In this document: in pieces, positions 1 to 11,395 of the stretch
How positions within the stretch are numbered: the first letter of the stretch is position 1
How the letters are laid out: every line of letters starts with the position of its first letter
Source of the DNA: Uloborus plumipes
Lineage: Eukaryota > Arthropoda > Arachnida > Araneae > Uloboridae
DNA: 64,000 nt
Reading direction: 5' to 3'
Assembly: GCA_038373865.1 (NCBI GenBank)
Contig: JAXGGA010002917.1
Span: forward strand, 1 to 64,000
The notes under the pieces: generated by a model
Seen by the model: only the letters and a program-made list of their open reading frames with translations
The model's database searches: none
Told to the model about the DNA's origin: nothing
Program-made: the position numbers and the translations under genes

Positions 1-452
1 ATGCTACACTTCATTCTTGATCATCATTGTTAATGCCTCTTTATTATCAGGGCAGAGGAAATTTTCTGTGATCTATTAATAGTTCGAAAATTATTTGTGG
101 TATCCTGTGGATTCCCCCCCCCCTCTTTATATTCATTCAATGACGCAAAAAGTAAAGATTATTTTGATGCAGACAATTCCTATTATTTCAAAGCTACCGA
201 CATTATTCAATCTTAAAAATCATCAATATGTAGGGGAATGTGGCGCAAAGCGGACAATTAAGATTATTTACCATTTTCCAACTGTAAAAATTGGGAGTTT
301 GTTTTGAAAATTACAGTACATAACGGAAGAACAACGTATTTTTAAATAAAACCTGCTTTTAAACATTTTATATTTTTGGCAGTAAATTTGTACCTTAGAA
401 AAAATGAGTATTTTTCTAGGGAAAAGTGAAAAAAAAAAATTTCTAAGGAAAT
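1..452. other. AT-rich non-coding stretch
   Basis: No gene or repeat structure is seen apart from a run of C at about 113-123 and A-runs. The short open frames have no recognisable protein signature. Confidence 0.6.
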
Positions 453-594
453 CTGTACCTCAGAACCAGACTAACGTAAGTCCATTTCCGTCATTTTTCG
501 GTAGAGGGGAAAAACGATTATCGAATACATAGTTTTTCCCCTCTACTGAAAAATGACGAAAATGGACTTACGTTAGTCTGGTTCTGAGGTACAG
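453..594. mobile_element. 142-bp palindromic MITE, copy 1
   Basis: The sequence begins CTGTACCTCAGAACCAGACT and ends with its reverse complement. The two arms of about 68 bp pair almost perfectly, so the whole element is one hairpin. It is flanked on both sides by AAAT, a possible 4-bp target-site duplication. A second copy of exactly the same length lies at 10937-11078. No coding capacity. The superfamily is unknown to me. Confidence 0.8.
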
Positions 595-700
595 AAATAT
601 TCTTTATTTGATTATGAAAATATTTTTACTCAAATAAATAAGTTAATAAAAGAATATATAATAGAAAAATAAACTAATAAATATATGAATAAATAAATTA

Positions 701-2128
701 CACTGGCGGAAAAAAAAATCCCAACACCAAGAAAAAATTGCCGTAGAGTAATGAAATTTGGGTAATGCAATTGTCTAGATAACATGTTTAATTGATTAAA
801 TGTACAAGATCACTGGCTAATTTAAGCTCAAGAAAATGCTGTGCAAATGTGAAATTATGTTAATTTAATAGAGGGTGTAACCTCCAGAATTTTGAAGGCA
901 AGCCTGCAAGCGTGCACGCATTATGTCATACAGGTGCCGAATGTCACTTTGTGGTATGGAGTGCCATGCTTGTTGCACTTGTTGTGTCAATACTAGGACC
1001 GTCATTGCTGACTACGGATGATGCTCGAGGTGCCATCCCATGATATCCCATAATTTATCAATTGGAGACAGACCTGGTGAATTTGCAGGTCATGGTAACA
1101 TGTCAGCACTCTGTAGAGCACATTGCGTTACAGCAGAGATGTGAGGGCGAGCGTTATCTGGTTGGAAAACGCCCCCTTGAATGCTACTCACGAAGGGCTG
1201 TACTACTGGTTAAATTAACAGACTGACGACAAATTTTCAGTCAGTGAGTTTGGGATAACCACAAGAATGCCCCTGCTGTCGTAGGAAATTGCTCCAGAGA
1301 CCATAACTCCAGGTGTGAGTCCCGTGTGTCTAGGCCGTAGACCGCTTGGATGCAGGCGGTCCCCTGGCCTCCTTCTGACCAATATACAGCCACCACTGGC
1401 ACTAATTCAGAATCTGTTTTCATCCAAAATTACAACAGATCTCCACTCGAGGTCGGAGTGAGCTCTGTCGTGGCACCACTGCCGTCGGAAAAGGCAATGG
1501 TTTGCAGTCAATGGAATACCGGCTACAGGCTGCCTGGCTCGGAGCTGTCCTTGAAGTAAACAGTTTCTTACCGTTCTTTGGGTCACGACGGTACCAACTG
1601 CAGCTCGAATGTCAGCCGCAGATGCAGTACAATGCGCCACAGCCGTACGTAAGGTTTGGCGATCTTCCTTCTCAGTCGTGCCACGTGGCAGCTTGAAACT
1701 CGATCCTCTTGAGGTAGTACCATCCCTTGACCATAGCTTCCAATAATCATGCACGGTGGAAACATTCCCACCCAAGTCTTTCTGCAATATCGCGAAATGA
1801 AAATCCACCTTCTCGTAGCCAAATTGTACGACCTCGTGCAAACTCGGTGAGCTGTTGATAATGGCTTCTTCGTCTTCTTAAAGGTATTCCTGGCTAACAT
1901 GAACGCAATTCGTCAAATTTCACGGAAAAATAATACACACGAGCTTTATAACACGCTTTTAAAACAAGCCTTATTTGCATGTTCTGAGTGACGCCAGCTG
2001 CGCCACACTTATGCGCGGAACACGAAATTTCAATCGATGTCATCTTTCAGTTGTATAAACACGCCTACCAAATTTCGTTTATCTAACACAAGTCTTTCTT
2101 GGTGTTGGGATTTTTTTTTCCGCCAGTG
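701..2128 (-). mobile_element. Tc1/mariner-type transposon (dead)
   Basis: Terminal inverted repeats start CACTGGCGGA and contain CCCAACACCAAGAAA. They match at both ends and are flanked by TA at 699-700 and 2129-2130, the duplication used by this superfamily. The 1428-bp length and a minus-strand transposase relic are typical of full-length elements. Confidence 0.9.
865..1900 (-). pseudogene. Tc1-type transposase, inactivated
   Basis: This is the relic of a DDE transposase of about 345 residues, which would have cut and pasted its own element in the nucleus. Reading from 1900 downward there is an N-terminal helix-turn-helix region (WNVSTVHDYW), the RPGD/GVMV-GAIS core, PDNARPH, and a SPGLSPID block. 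The C-terminus ends at a TAA at 865-867. A frameshift occurs between the frame starting at 1900 and the one used from about 1841. In-frame stops follow the first catalytic block (after DENRF) and precede the third block (TGA where W is usual). The last catalytic acidic residue is D rather than E, and the preceding PDL motif reads PGL. The second D and the last acidic position are separated by 32 residues. It is clearly non-functional. Confidence 0.88.
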
Positions 2129-2130
2129 TA

Positions 2131-2391
2131 TTATATGGAAAAAATAAATGAGCGAATAAAATAGTGAGTGAATAAGAAAATAAATGGATTAATTAAGTGA
2201 AGGAATATAAATAAACTAATTAATAAAAGAATACTTATTTTTTTAAAGAAATAATTGAAAGATTGAACTATTTCACTTTGCCCGCCATGTACTTAACTAA
2301 TTGTACAAAACATGCAAAATAAAAATAAGCTTAGTAATAAAAAATAAAAAAAAATATAAGATTTTTTTTTCTCGTGAATGCTTTTATTTCA
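2131..2391. other. AT-rich spacer
   Basis: Low-complexity A/T sequence between the Tc1 relic and the next repeat. No feature seen. Confidence 0.6.
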
Positions 2392-2689
2392 AACTAGCGG
2401 TACCCGCACGGCTTTGCCCGTGGTATAAAATTAAAAGTTCATTTGTAAAATAATTAATATAGCAGAAAAAATACTCTATTTTAGTTATAATTCAACTACA
2501 ATTCTTTCAAAGTATGATATAAAAATTTGGTATGGGCCCTACACTACTTCCTTTCACGTGTACATTTCTTAGTAGATGCCTTAAGTGCTAAAATAGTGCT
2601 TGGAGGGAGTAAGATAACAATTCAAACATTTATATCCCTAGTTTGCCACGAAACAATGCAAAAAAATGTTTTACAATGATTAATCTCTA

Positions 2690-2960
2690 AAATATCGCCG
2701 ATTTTAACATCATTCAGTGAATTTTTCGCAAAATATCACCAATAGCGCCAAATTGAACCCCCCCCCCCCCAAAAAAAAAGTTTTTAAAAAAATCGCAAAT
2801 TTGTCGCCAAATTGGCAAAATATCGCTAATAGCGCCAAATTGAGTCCAAATAAAAAAAAAAAATTCGCCAACTTGGCGATATGTCGCCAAATTGGCGACA
2901 AATACTTCGCGACCAAAGGCTTGGCGATATATCGCCAAGTGGTCGCGCCAATTCATCTGC
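2690..2960. repeat. Palindromic TTGGCGA/TCGCCAA repeat block
   Basis: Both orientations of TCGCCAA recur through the block, interrupted by a C12/A9 run near 2759. Positions 2920-2939 form a perfect 20-bp palindrome centred on ATAT, flanked by pairing CGCGACC and GGTCGCG arms. Confidence 0.7.
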
Positions 2961-3391
2961 ATTGAAATTAACACTGATTAACTCCAAAAAAGGGGTAAAG
3001 CATCCCCTTGTGACATTCAAATGAAACCCCAACTGGAGATGCACAAAAATAAGCCAAAAGAGAAAATAAGAACAATTTTGTTGCTCACAGAAACCAACAG
3101 AAATCTTACCAAAATTTGAAAGAAGAAGAAAGTTTCCTTTCCCAGCTTTAAAAACAAAACAATACATTTTCCGAAATGAAACACTTTAAAAAGAACGTTG
3201 CAATGTCACAATTTATACGATATTTGGTTAATCTTTGTGCTTTGGGTACCCCTTTCTCGCTAAATGGGCGATAGACGCTCCTACTACTGTTTCTGAACGT
3301 TGCCAAAATCAATATTGCTAAAATGCGAAATCTATAAAAATGGAAAAAAAATCCGCCAAATCTTTTAATTAAGTCATTAGTATATTGGAAA

Positions 3392-3477
3392 CAGGGTGGC
3401 CAGAAAAATACTACGCTCCTTATTTGGGCCGAAAAAATACTACCGTAGTATCAAAAATACTACTTCTGGCAACCCTG
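3392..3477. mobile_element. Tiny hAT-like MITE
   Basis: 86 bp with imperfect terminal inverted repeats CAGGGTGGCCAGAA and CAGGGTTGCCAGAA. The interior repeats AATACTAC in both orientations. CAGGG ends are typical of hAT elements. No clean 8-bp duplication is seen. Confidence 0.45.
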
Positions 3478-3975
3478 GAAAAAGAACGAAACAAAAATAA
3501 GTATGAACACGTAACCATAGTAACAGCATGAAAAGTTGATTTCCGTTGATAAAATAATTCATTTCATTAACCATTTTAGAATCGTTTGGCTTGCTTTACT
3601 GAAGGTAAGCCTTGAATTCCGGGATTCTAAAAACAATTGTTACAGCTCTCCTGATGATCGTAGAAACTTCGAAAAAACTTCATTTTGTGCAGAAAATTTC
3701 AAGCTTTCGAATGACATAAGACTTGAAAATGTGTATAAAATATTTCTTCCCTATTTTATCGAATTTCCGCTAAGAATTCGAATAGAAAAAGAACGAAATG
3801 GAATTTTCGAAAAATCGCTTCGAGGTGCAAAACTACATGCTACAAACTAATTTTGTACCAAGTGGCATGAAAATCGACCGAACGGTTTTGGCGCTACGCG
3901 CGTAACAGACAGACAGAAGGAAAGACAGAAGGAAAGACAGAGAGACAAACTTTCAGCTTTATTATTAGTAGAGAA

Positions 3976-5170
3976 GAGACAGAAAAGAAAAGATTACTGA
4001 AGTTAAAAAGCCTTGGTTTGTCTTGATTGGTCGTCTAGTTATTTTTACAATCACGCCCGCCAGTTCGAAAAAATCTTAAAAACAAAAACTCGAATGCAGG
4101 TTCAATAAAAAGTTAAATTTGAAATTAGTATCAAGTATTGTTTTGCTAAAATATTAGACAGTAATTAGACAATAGAACTAAATTAAATGGAGCCATTATC
4201 ATTAAAGATTCCGCGAACGATATTTTATTGCTAAAGCTATGTATAAAGGTAAAATAGTTAAATAAAGAGTTTACTGTTTCACATCGTAATTATGAAGTTT
4301 TAATGAAAGAAAAACTGAGTTCGAAGTAAAATTGCGTTCCCAATCTTTTTTTCTTTTTTTTTCTTTTCTATTTATTTATTTTTTATTCATTTATTTTGAA
4401 GCGTTTTTAAAACTTTAAATGTAAGTTTAAATGTAAATGAGACTCGACTATATTTTAATGGTATTCCATTGTCATTCAAATGTTTTTGACCTAACTTTTC
4501 TTTTTTTAAATATTTACTGGGTTATATTTCACGCATTCATTTATTTTTTGTTAGACTCTTAGTTAGAAATTTTCATACTACTCAAAAATATTTAATTCTA
4601 TGCGTCTAATCTATTATTTATTGGCAAGCCATTTTATTTTCCTGGATCAATCGACTGAACCCCTAATTCATTGTTTCCGCTATTTGCCTTAAGTAGCTGT
4701 TTTCCCTCCGTGCCATGAAAACATTAACTAATCCGAAATCTATTTTCCGCTTTGGTGTCTGTAGCACACGGGAGAAGAAGGAAAAAAAACCTTCTCAATT
4801 TATGCCCTCAGAATTTCATATTTCCTTATTTCCTGTTACCAGAATTCAAGAGACGTCATCGATATATCCACTGGTAAAAAATAGTTCCTATGCAACACAT
4901 GCATGAATATATGCACCGCGAAACGCACCGAAAATATATAAATACATCGATACGCATATCCATATATATATCCAACTCTTGTACATAAACGGACCCACAT
5001 AAAAAGCGCACACGGATGGGAAAAGATAAGGAAAAAAATAACAAACTTAAAAAGAGTGGTTGGATATATCAGATGATGCCCCAAAAACCTCCGCCATACA
5101 TGCAAAAGGGGTAGAGCTCTCACATTAAGGGGCCTTTTATCCCCCCACCCCACGGGCGCGACTGAATATC
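3976..5170. other. AT-rich non-coding stretch
   Basis: No exon, transposon end or repeat array recognised. Several short open frames are without known motifs. The final part, from about 5110, becomes C- and G-richer. Confidence 0.5.
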
Positions 5171-5179
5171 GTGAATAGC

Positions 5180-5262
5180 AATGACGTCACAGCTGCAGCC
5201 AATGGGAAACGGCGCTTGTCATACGAATTGCCACGTCTCATTGATTCGCGCATGCGCCATGT
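5180..5262. promoter_or_regulatory. Candidate promoter-like motif cluster
   Basis: Within about 80 bp there is a perfect CRE (TGACGTCA, 5182-5189), a CCAAT box in the form GCCAATGGG (5198-5206), and a perfect NRF1-type palindrome GCGCATGCGC (5248-5257). The local sequence is CpG-rich against an AT-rich background. This grouping is characteristic of TATA-less animal promoters. It lies about 3 kb upstream of the Dbx last exon on the plus strand. No first exon can be assigned, so it could equally be an intronic promoter, an enhancer or chance. Confidence 0.4.
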
Positions 5263-8249
5263 GGAAAGAAATGATCTCTGCTTCCCCTCCCCACACGAAA
5301 TAAACGTTCTTAAATTCTTATTGCTCTAAAAAAAATTCAAAATGAAAAAAAAATCTTTTGAAACGCATTTAAGTTACATTTTATGAATGTAAGTCTAACC
5401 GTAATTTTCCAAAGTGGTTGAAATAGTTATACAAAATTTATATCTTGTGCTCCTAATTGAACGAAGAAAAAATATTTTACATACACATCATTATTATTAA
5501 ATTGTAAAAATGATAAACGCATCTGAAAATTAGAGGAACATGTATGACAAGAGGTAAAATTCAAAAATCTCAGATTTTTCATTCGTCTCTCACTCAAACA
5601 ATTTCTAGAAAAAATCCTTTACGCTTTTCAGGTTGTAACATTTCTTCACAACTTCTATTCACAATCCATGCATACTGCCTCTCACGTCTTGCTCTTCTCC
5701 CCATAAGATGAAATAAGAAAGAGCTTCACTTTAAGAGCATTAAAAAGACATTGAGACACAACAGTTTAAGAAGTCATGTAGTGTTTTACAATGTATGAGT
5801 TCCTACCTTTTATTTTATTTTCACTCTGATTTTTTTAAAGGAAATTAATTCATTTGAATCTAATTCTTATCACCAAGGAAACTTTAAAAATTTTAAGATA
5901 CATCAAGAGTTTTTCAATCATTCAAATTAAGTTTTCAGAAAAGAGGAAAAAGGTGCTTGTAAATAAAAATTACCACAAATGTTCTATTCCTTGTTTAAAT
6001 ATAATGTCTAATTAAGTTGAAGTAAATGGCAACAGGTGAATATCTGCAATCATGATACCTACGATTCTTCGCTGCAATTAACGTCCCAAAAAGTCCGAAA
6101 AGCATTACTAGAACATACATAGAAACGTTTGAATACCCTAAAATCATAGACCTTCACTGCAGAGAAGGCACGCAGCAAAAAGCAACCTTTCTTGATGTAT
6201 AAAATCGTCTAGTGAAATAAATTTGTGACCTGTTTAACAACTGTCAGTTTGTGACTAGTGTGCATGTAGCGCATCAGCATTGCGTTTGCGATCATATGAC
6301 CCTACATATTCTTGACTGTTTAGACGCTTCTTGTCACCCCTTGAGGTTTTGCCCAGTATATGTTCACCATGTATGTAGGTAATAGATAGATATATGTAGA
6401 TAGAGATAATATTTTTCGTATGTTAAATTAGGGGAAGACGCCGTTATTGGGGAAAATGCCGTATCATGTGTTTTACCCACAAGCATCAGCAAAAATTATC
6501 CTACTTGAAACATAGACATAGAAAACTGTACCGAACCGTTGGAAAAATGTGACTCGATGATATACATTCCATGCAGAAGTTGGTACGGAAAACTCGTGTA
6601 CGGCATCTTCCCCATATCGTTGGAGAAGATGTTCTTTTGTGATTGGTAAAAAAAAAATCAAACTGAAACCTATTTTTTTCCAAATCACAAAAGTAAAGTT
6701 TTGTGGATTAATTGGATTTTCAAAAAATGAAACCAATGTCCTATATTATACAATTGCATGGATGCTCTAGAGATCTCAGCTTTTATATATTTTTTAATTT
6801 TATGAGAATTTTTACCTGTTAGATGTTACTCAACTTACTATTGAAGTATGAACAGTGAACACTTCTGAAGACTACATGGCTATCGTATTTCATTTGCTAG
6901 AAGCTAGAAATTAACACTGGATTTATACAAACACGCTCACACACGCCTATATAATATCAGTGTGCTATACTGATTATATTTCATTACATAATGCACGTTT
7001 ATGTATGTGTTCTAAATAATGAATAAGCCAAAGGATGTTTCCCCTTCAACCGCTGTCTCTGGAATTTGCAAAGGATGTTTTCGAATGAAAAGATCGGAAC
7101 ACTCCCTCCCCGATTTACGAGGGCGTTTTTATTGGGAGTACTGATGCAAATAATAGAGGGGGGGGGGACAGAAACCCTTCCGTCATCTGCAGTGGTTGAA
7201 GATCGCTTAGAGAAGGGGGGAAGGGGGCTGGCGGGGGTTCTATCGGGATGTCATTAGCAAGTTCGAATGGGGACTTACGCCGAAGTAAAAGGTGAAATTA
7301 GCATTTTGTTAAGCTTTATTGTTTTCTGATGGGCTCGGTAAATGCTGGGTGGGCATTGATTTCGGTGCTTTCGGGTTTAAATGTTAAAATCAATGGGACG
7401 ATTTGATAAACTTATACATTTTTCATCTTTGGATTGGGAGAACTAAAAAAAAAAAAAACTTAATGGCGATACAATTTGCAAATTAGCTTCCTGCATAGGG
7501 ACTTATAATTAAGTTTATGTAGTTTCAGTTTTGAAACATTTTACGCATTTATTATGCTGTTTGAAATGGGTTGTTAAACTTTATTCAGTTCGTCGGATAT
7601 CAAAAATTTTGGTTATACACTGTGTATAATTTATGATTTCGAAAAGGTTAAGTTTTGAGTTTTAAGTTTTGAGCTCAATTTATTGCCTTTTTTTTAAGCA
7701 TACAATTATGCAATATGTTTGGCGTAGTCATGCATTCAGTAACATATTATGTATGGTACTGTCTTTACTTTCCAAATAATTTATATAATAAAGAATGCAA
7801 TAACATTTCATAGCATATTCTGAAATAAAAAAGAAATATTTCAAGATTTTTTTTATAGTTGATATGCATAATTTAAATATTTGTTATAGGAAACTTTTTA
7901 GCAATTAAGCAATTAATATTGTATGTGTATGATTTCGGGTTTTTTAGGGGGGGGGCGGGGGGGGGCTTACTTTTCAAGAGTGAGTCTTATGAGTCTCAAA
8001 ACGCGGCATTAAGCAATCTTTGGTCACCGATTGGCGGCCTTAACCCCTGAATCCGCACCTGAAATAAAGAATGTTACAGTTATTCTCGCAATCCAAAAAC
8101 AAATTCCCTCTATATTGAAAGAGAGAGCAATAGAGTTGATTACAAGCTTGTGGTCTGCAGTTTGCATTATTGAAGGACTTAGCAGAAAGAAGTAAAAATG
8201 TACTTTGAGCAAATTTATGTAACTTTGGACATTCAAACATTCCACTAAA
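5263..8249. other. Non-coding, probably Dbx intron
   Basis: No upstream Dbx exon (the N-terminal two thirds of the homeodomain) was found here. The stretch contains G-runs at about 7158 and 7946-7965. It also has an imperfect inverted pair GGGGAAAATGCCGTA / TACGGCATCTTCCCC at about 6450 and 6600 that may be a degraded transposon. If transcription runs as the exon suggests, this is intronic. Confidence 0.45.
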
Positions 8250-8269
8250 ACTTCTTTCTTTCACTCTAG
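8250..8269 (+). other. Splice acceptor of Dbx last exon
   Basis: A pyrimidine-rich tract (CTTCTTTCTTTCACTCTAG) ends in AG at 8268-8269, directly before the codon for homeodomain residue 45. An intron between homeodomain residues 44 and 45 is a well-known position in this and related homeobox classes. Phase 0. Confidence 0.9.
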
Positions 8270-8584
8270 GTAAAAATCTGGTTCCAGAACAGACGGATGA
8301 AATGGCGGAATTCCAAAGAACGAGAGCTTTTATCCAGTGGGGGCTCCAGAGAACAGACTCTCCCCACCAAGCACAACCCGAATCCAGATCTCAGTGACGT
8401 TGGTTCCTACGTTGGCAAAAATTCTTCCGACATCATCCGTGATGATGGAGACAGCTACAAGGACGGACTGAAAGGGATTAGTCCATGCCACACGCCAGAC
8501 AGTGTGAATGATGATGACAGTCACTTGCATGTTAGGCACTGCGTCGATCGCAGCTCAGATGAAATGGACATCAAAGTATTATAG
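8270..8584 (+). CDS. Dbx: Dbx-class homeobox protein, terminal exon (partial gene)
   Basis: Encodes the last 104 residues of a developing-brain-homeobox (Dbx) transcription factor, which acts in the nucleus and is known in animals for patterning interneuron progenitors. The exon opens in frame with VKIWFQNRRMKWR, the DNA-recognition helix (homeodomain residues 45-57, with W48, F49, Q50, N51 and R53). It is followed by NSKERELLSSGG, REQTLPTK and PDLSDVG, the block that is diagnostic for Dbx proteins right after the homeodomain. The remainder is acidic and low in conservation, ending DEMDIKVL before a TAG at 8582-8584. The start at 8270 is set by the splice acceptor; the first ATG (8297) is internal to the homeodomain and is not a start codon. 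The exons carrying the protein N-terminus and homeodomain helices 1 and 2 are outside this window or not recognisable. Nothing suggests damage. Confidence 0.96.
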   Translation, partial: VKIWFQNRRMKWRNSKERELLSSGGSREQTLPTKHNPNPDLSDVGSYVGKNSSDIIRDDGDSYKDGLKGISPCHTPDSVNDDDSHLHVRHCVDRSSDEMDIKVL

Positions 8585-8730
8585 ATAGTACCGGCTGGTT
8601 TAATTCTGATGTTCAAGAACTGATTTCGCTGCGTGGTTCACCGTTCGTGTTTTGCTCAGAGCTAAAGCTTTCCTTTTGTGTAAATACAGACCTAAATAAA
8701 TTGGTTCCTAAAATGTTGAAAGAAGTGTTG
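8585..8730 (+). other. Probable Dbx 3' UTR (minimum)
   Basis: Non-coding sequence after the stop. The first canonical AATAAA is at 8695-8700, so a short 3' UTR of about 130 bp is possible. Further AATAAA hexamers (for example 9506-9511) would allow longer forms. Confidence 0.55.
8695..8700 (+). terminator. Polyadenylation signal candidate
   Basis: Perfect AATAAA 110 bp after the Dbx stop codon. Followed within 30 bp by the T/G-containing GTTCCTAAAATGTTG. Confidence 0.5.
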
Positions 8731-8820
8731 TAAAGTGACTCATAACTTAATGTTCTCGAGATTCAATTCACTTCACAAGAGACTTCAATTCCATGAGATT
8801 CACGGGATACTTCAATTCCG

Positions 8821-8945
8821 ATGAAGATTCCTCCCGTCTCAGAAGATTTCAATCCCAATGAAGATTCCTCCCGTCTCAGAAGATTTCAATTTCGATGAAG
8901 ATTCCTCCCGTCTCAGAAGATTTCAATTCAAATGAAGACTCCTGA
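8821..8945. repeat. 37-bp minisatellite
   Basis: Three complete units (starting 8821, 8858, 8895) and a partial fourth (8932), each beginning ATGAAGATTCCTCCCGTCTC. Units differ at only a few bases. It may lie in a long Dbx 3' UTR or just downstream. Confidence 0.9.
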
Positions 8946-10936
8946 TAACGTGCCAAATGTGATCAAACTTTCTCCTTGCAATAATGGAAATACAGTGTGA
9001 TTTGTAATCAGTTGAAATGCAAACATCGAACAGAAAAACTTTCTAAATCCATATTCGAAACGATCTTCAATTCTCCTAGCATATTCCTAAAAGAAATTAC
9101 TGATATTGACTTCATAATAATGTTAAAAAAGGTACTAATGTAATTAGTCACTTTTTTATACAAAACTTAAGGCACATACAAAAGACCACAACAGGAGAAC
9201 AAACATTGTAGTTTATTACCTAGGTAAACATCTTTGCCAAAATTACATTTAATTATTCATTGACCTTCGGATTTGGATCAGAGTAAGATTCAAATATTGT
9301 CTTAATGAATTTCCATGACACCATAGAATAATGCAATGTTGACGTCAGAAGGACGTTTCATCGAAGAGGCTACTTCTGACGTGAATCTGAAATGTGATTG
9401 TAAGATTGTCAAAATTTTATGAGCTGTGCGACTATACGTTTACGTATATTATGCGTGTCTACTGTGACTGTTTTCAAATAATCAATCAAATGCTTTTGTC
9501 AAACAAATAAAATAATTGACCAGAAAGAGATAACTAAATCAAATTAAGAAGGAGAGGTGCACATCAAGCTGTATGGTGATCAAGTTCGGAGGAAAAAAAA
9601 TATCGGGACACGCTGGCCTGTACAAATAACAAAGTTTCCAACCTACAGATATAAATCAATATACACTGCCTTGTGTTAAACCTGTACCAGATGATATGCA
9701 ATGTCAAGATAGACAGAAATGTGTCAATACGAAGCTGATACTTTTTCACCCGCTAATGAGTGTTGTGTTTCATGACTACAAGTTTTGATCAAATGCTAAT
9801 CAATACTATATGAATTCGTGACGGCCAGGGCTTTTAGACACAATAAGAACAGTGTGTTAATAACAAAAATCAAACAAAAACTATTGTACTACGGATTTGA
9901 GAGCTAATATTCAAATTTCAAAACAAGGATTTAAAAGATGAGATCTTATGATGAAACAATAGTAAAGCAACATTAACTTTCACATTGTTTTCTTCATTTA
10001 AAGGGCGAGAGAGGGGAAAGACTGAAACCTGAATACATTCCTCGATTATATGAGCTGTTGATGCAAACAACTTTTCCTTTTGTGATGAAAAAAAAAATCC
10101 ACGTGATATGTTGAGATAATGAGCTCATAATATTGAAAAAAAATGACATCCTGACGGACAATTGTAAAATCAGCGAAATTGTGATTGAAATAAATTGTAC
10201 CATTTGTAAATATATTATACAATGCGAAAAGTAAGAGTTTCAACTGGTACACACATGCATTGTAACACGCAGATGATTTATTGCATTTGAAAAAAATATA
10301 CTGACCCCTATTGTTTCTATGTAATAATTACTAATGTGTTAATAGAAATATTCATAAAATATTCTGAATACTATACTTCTGCATGCTGAGTACTTGCAGT
10401 TAATACAAATATTTTCAAACGATCTTGTGTTGTAAAATGCTGAAAATGAGCAATGTATGCTTAAATCACTACTTGCCATCTTTTAGCATTGTACAACTTC
10501 GGATCTCGTATGAGAAATAATGTAATTAAAAAAATATTGCCATCAATGTGAAATTATCGTACATTAAATCGAAAACTGGCATCAGCAATCAGAAATTTTA
10601 TAAATATTTATTTAAAGATTTTAATATTTTTAAGTGTAGAAGTTTCATATGGTATTCTTATATTGCTGACAAGGGACATTAAGCTAAATTTGAAGTCATC
10701 CATTGAATGAAAACTACTATCTATGAACCATGTTGCAGCAAACCCAGTAACCAATCAATTTCCGAGCTCCTTGCACTTCTGTGGTATCTTTATGTTTTTC
10801 CTTTGAATTGTTAATTATTTTATTGTATTTTATTTATTTTCATTTTTTAATTATTTTAGAGGGGAGATGAGTGTTTTTAAGAAATTCCTTTATTGGCCGT
10901 GTTCTGTTTAATGTACGATGTACTTAAGCGATAATA
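8946..10936. other. Non-coding stretch downstream of Dbx
   Basis: AT-rich, no exon recognised. A short inverted pair GACGTCAGAAG / CTTCTGACGT occurs at about 9341 and 9373. Otherwise nothing seen. Confidence 0.5.
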
Positions 10937-11078
10937 CTGTACCTCAGAACCAGACTAACGTAAGTCCATTTTCGTCATTTTTCGGTAGAGGGGAAATACG
11001 ATTGTCGAATACATCGTTTTTTCTCTCTACTTAAAAATGACGAAAATGGACTTACGTTAGTCTAGTTCTGAGGTACAG
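10937..11078. mobile_element. 142-bp palindromic MITE, copy 2
   Basis: Same length and same terminal sequence (CTGTACCTCAGAACCAGACT) as 453-594, again a nearly perfect hairpin. Flanked on each side by AATA, consistent with a 4-bp target-site duplication. Confidence 0.82.
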
Positions 11079-11395
11079 AATATTGAATTATAAGTTTTAT
11101 TGTAATTTGCTTTCCGGTGCTGTAAAAATAAAGCTCTCATTCATCTGCGTGTTACAACTGTACGTTACGAAAGTTGTATATAATGTACACACAAATGTTC
11201 CTATATTAAGCTCCATGCTTTAAACTTGCAGCACTTACGTATTGAAAACTTGGATTTCCGATGTCAGAACGCATAAAATGTTTTTACATCAGTTATTGAA
11301 TGAGCACAATGTATAGCACTGATGATCTTTTGCAGTATGAAAGCATCAATAAAATATTAAATATGACTTCATGTTGGTCCTTATTTATTTTTTCT

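Larger units (their letters stand above)
2392..3975 (+). mobile_element. Unclassified dispersed element with conserved head and tail
   Basis: The left edge has a head of the type seen on many arthropod repeats (GGTACCCGCACGGCTTTGCC at about 2398). The right edge has a tail with CCGAACGGTTTTGGCGC, CAGA-rich short repeats and CTTTCAGCTTTATTATTAGT. I recognise this head and tail pairing as a dispersed repeat but cannot name the class. A 104-codon open frame at 3536-3850 lies in the tail and shows no domain. The interior holds the C-rich, GGCGA-rich block at 2690-2960 and a tiny hAT-like insertion at 3392-3477. Boundaries are approximate. Confidence 0.4.

Noticed and set aside
1350..1696. Plus-strand frames over the first Tc1 relic
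   Set aside because: Shadows of the minus-strand transposase.
4715..4906. Short plus-strand frame before the CRE/NRF1 motif cluster
   Set aside because: 63 codons with no recognised motif, no splice or start context.
8330..8539. Minus-strand frame opposite the Dbx exon
   Set aside because: Shadow of the coding exon, without motifs.
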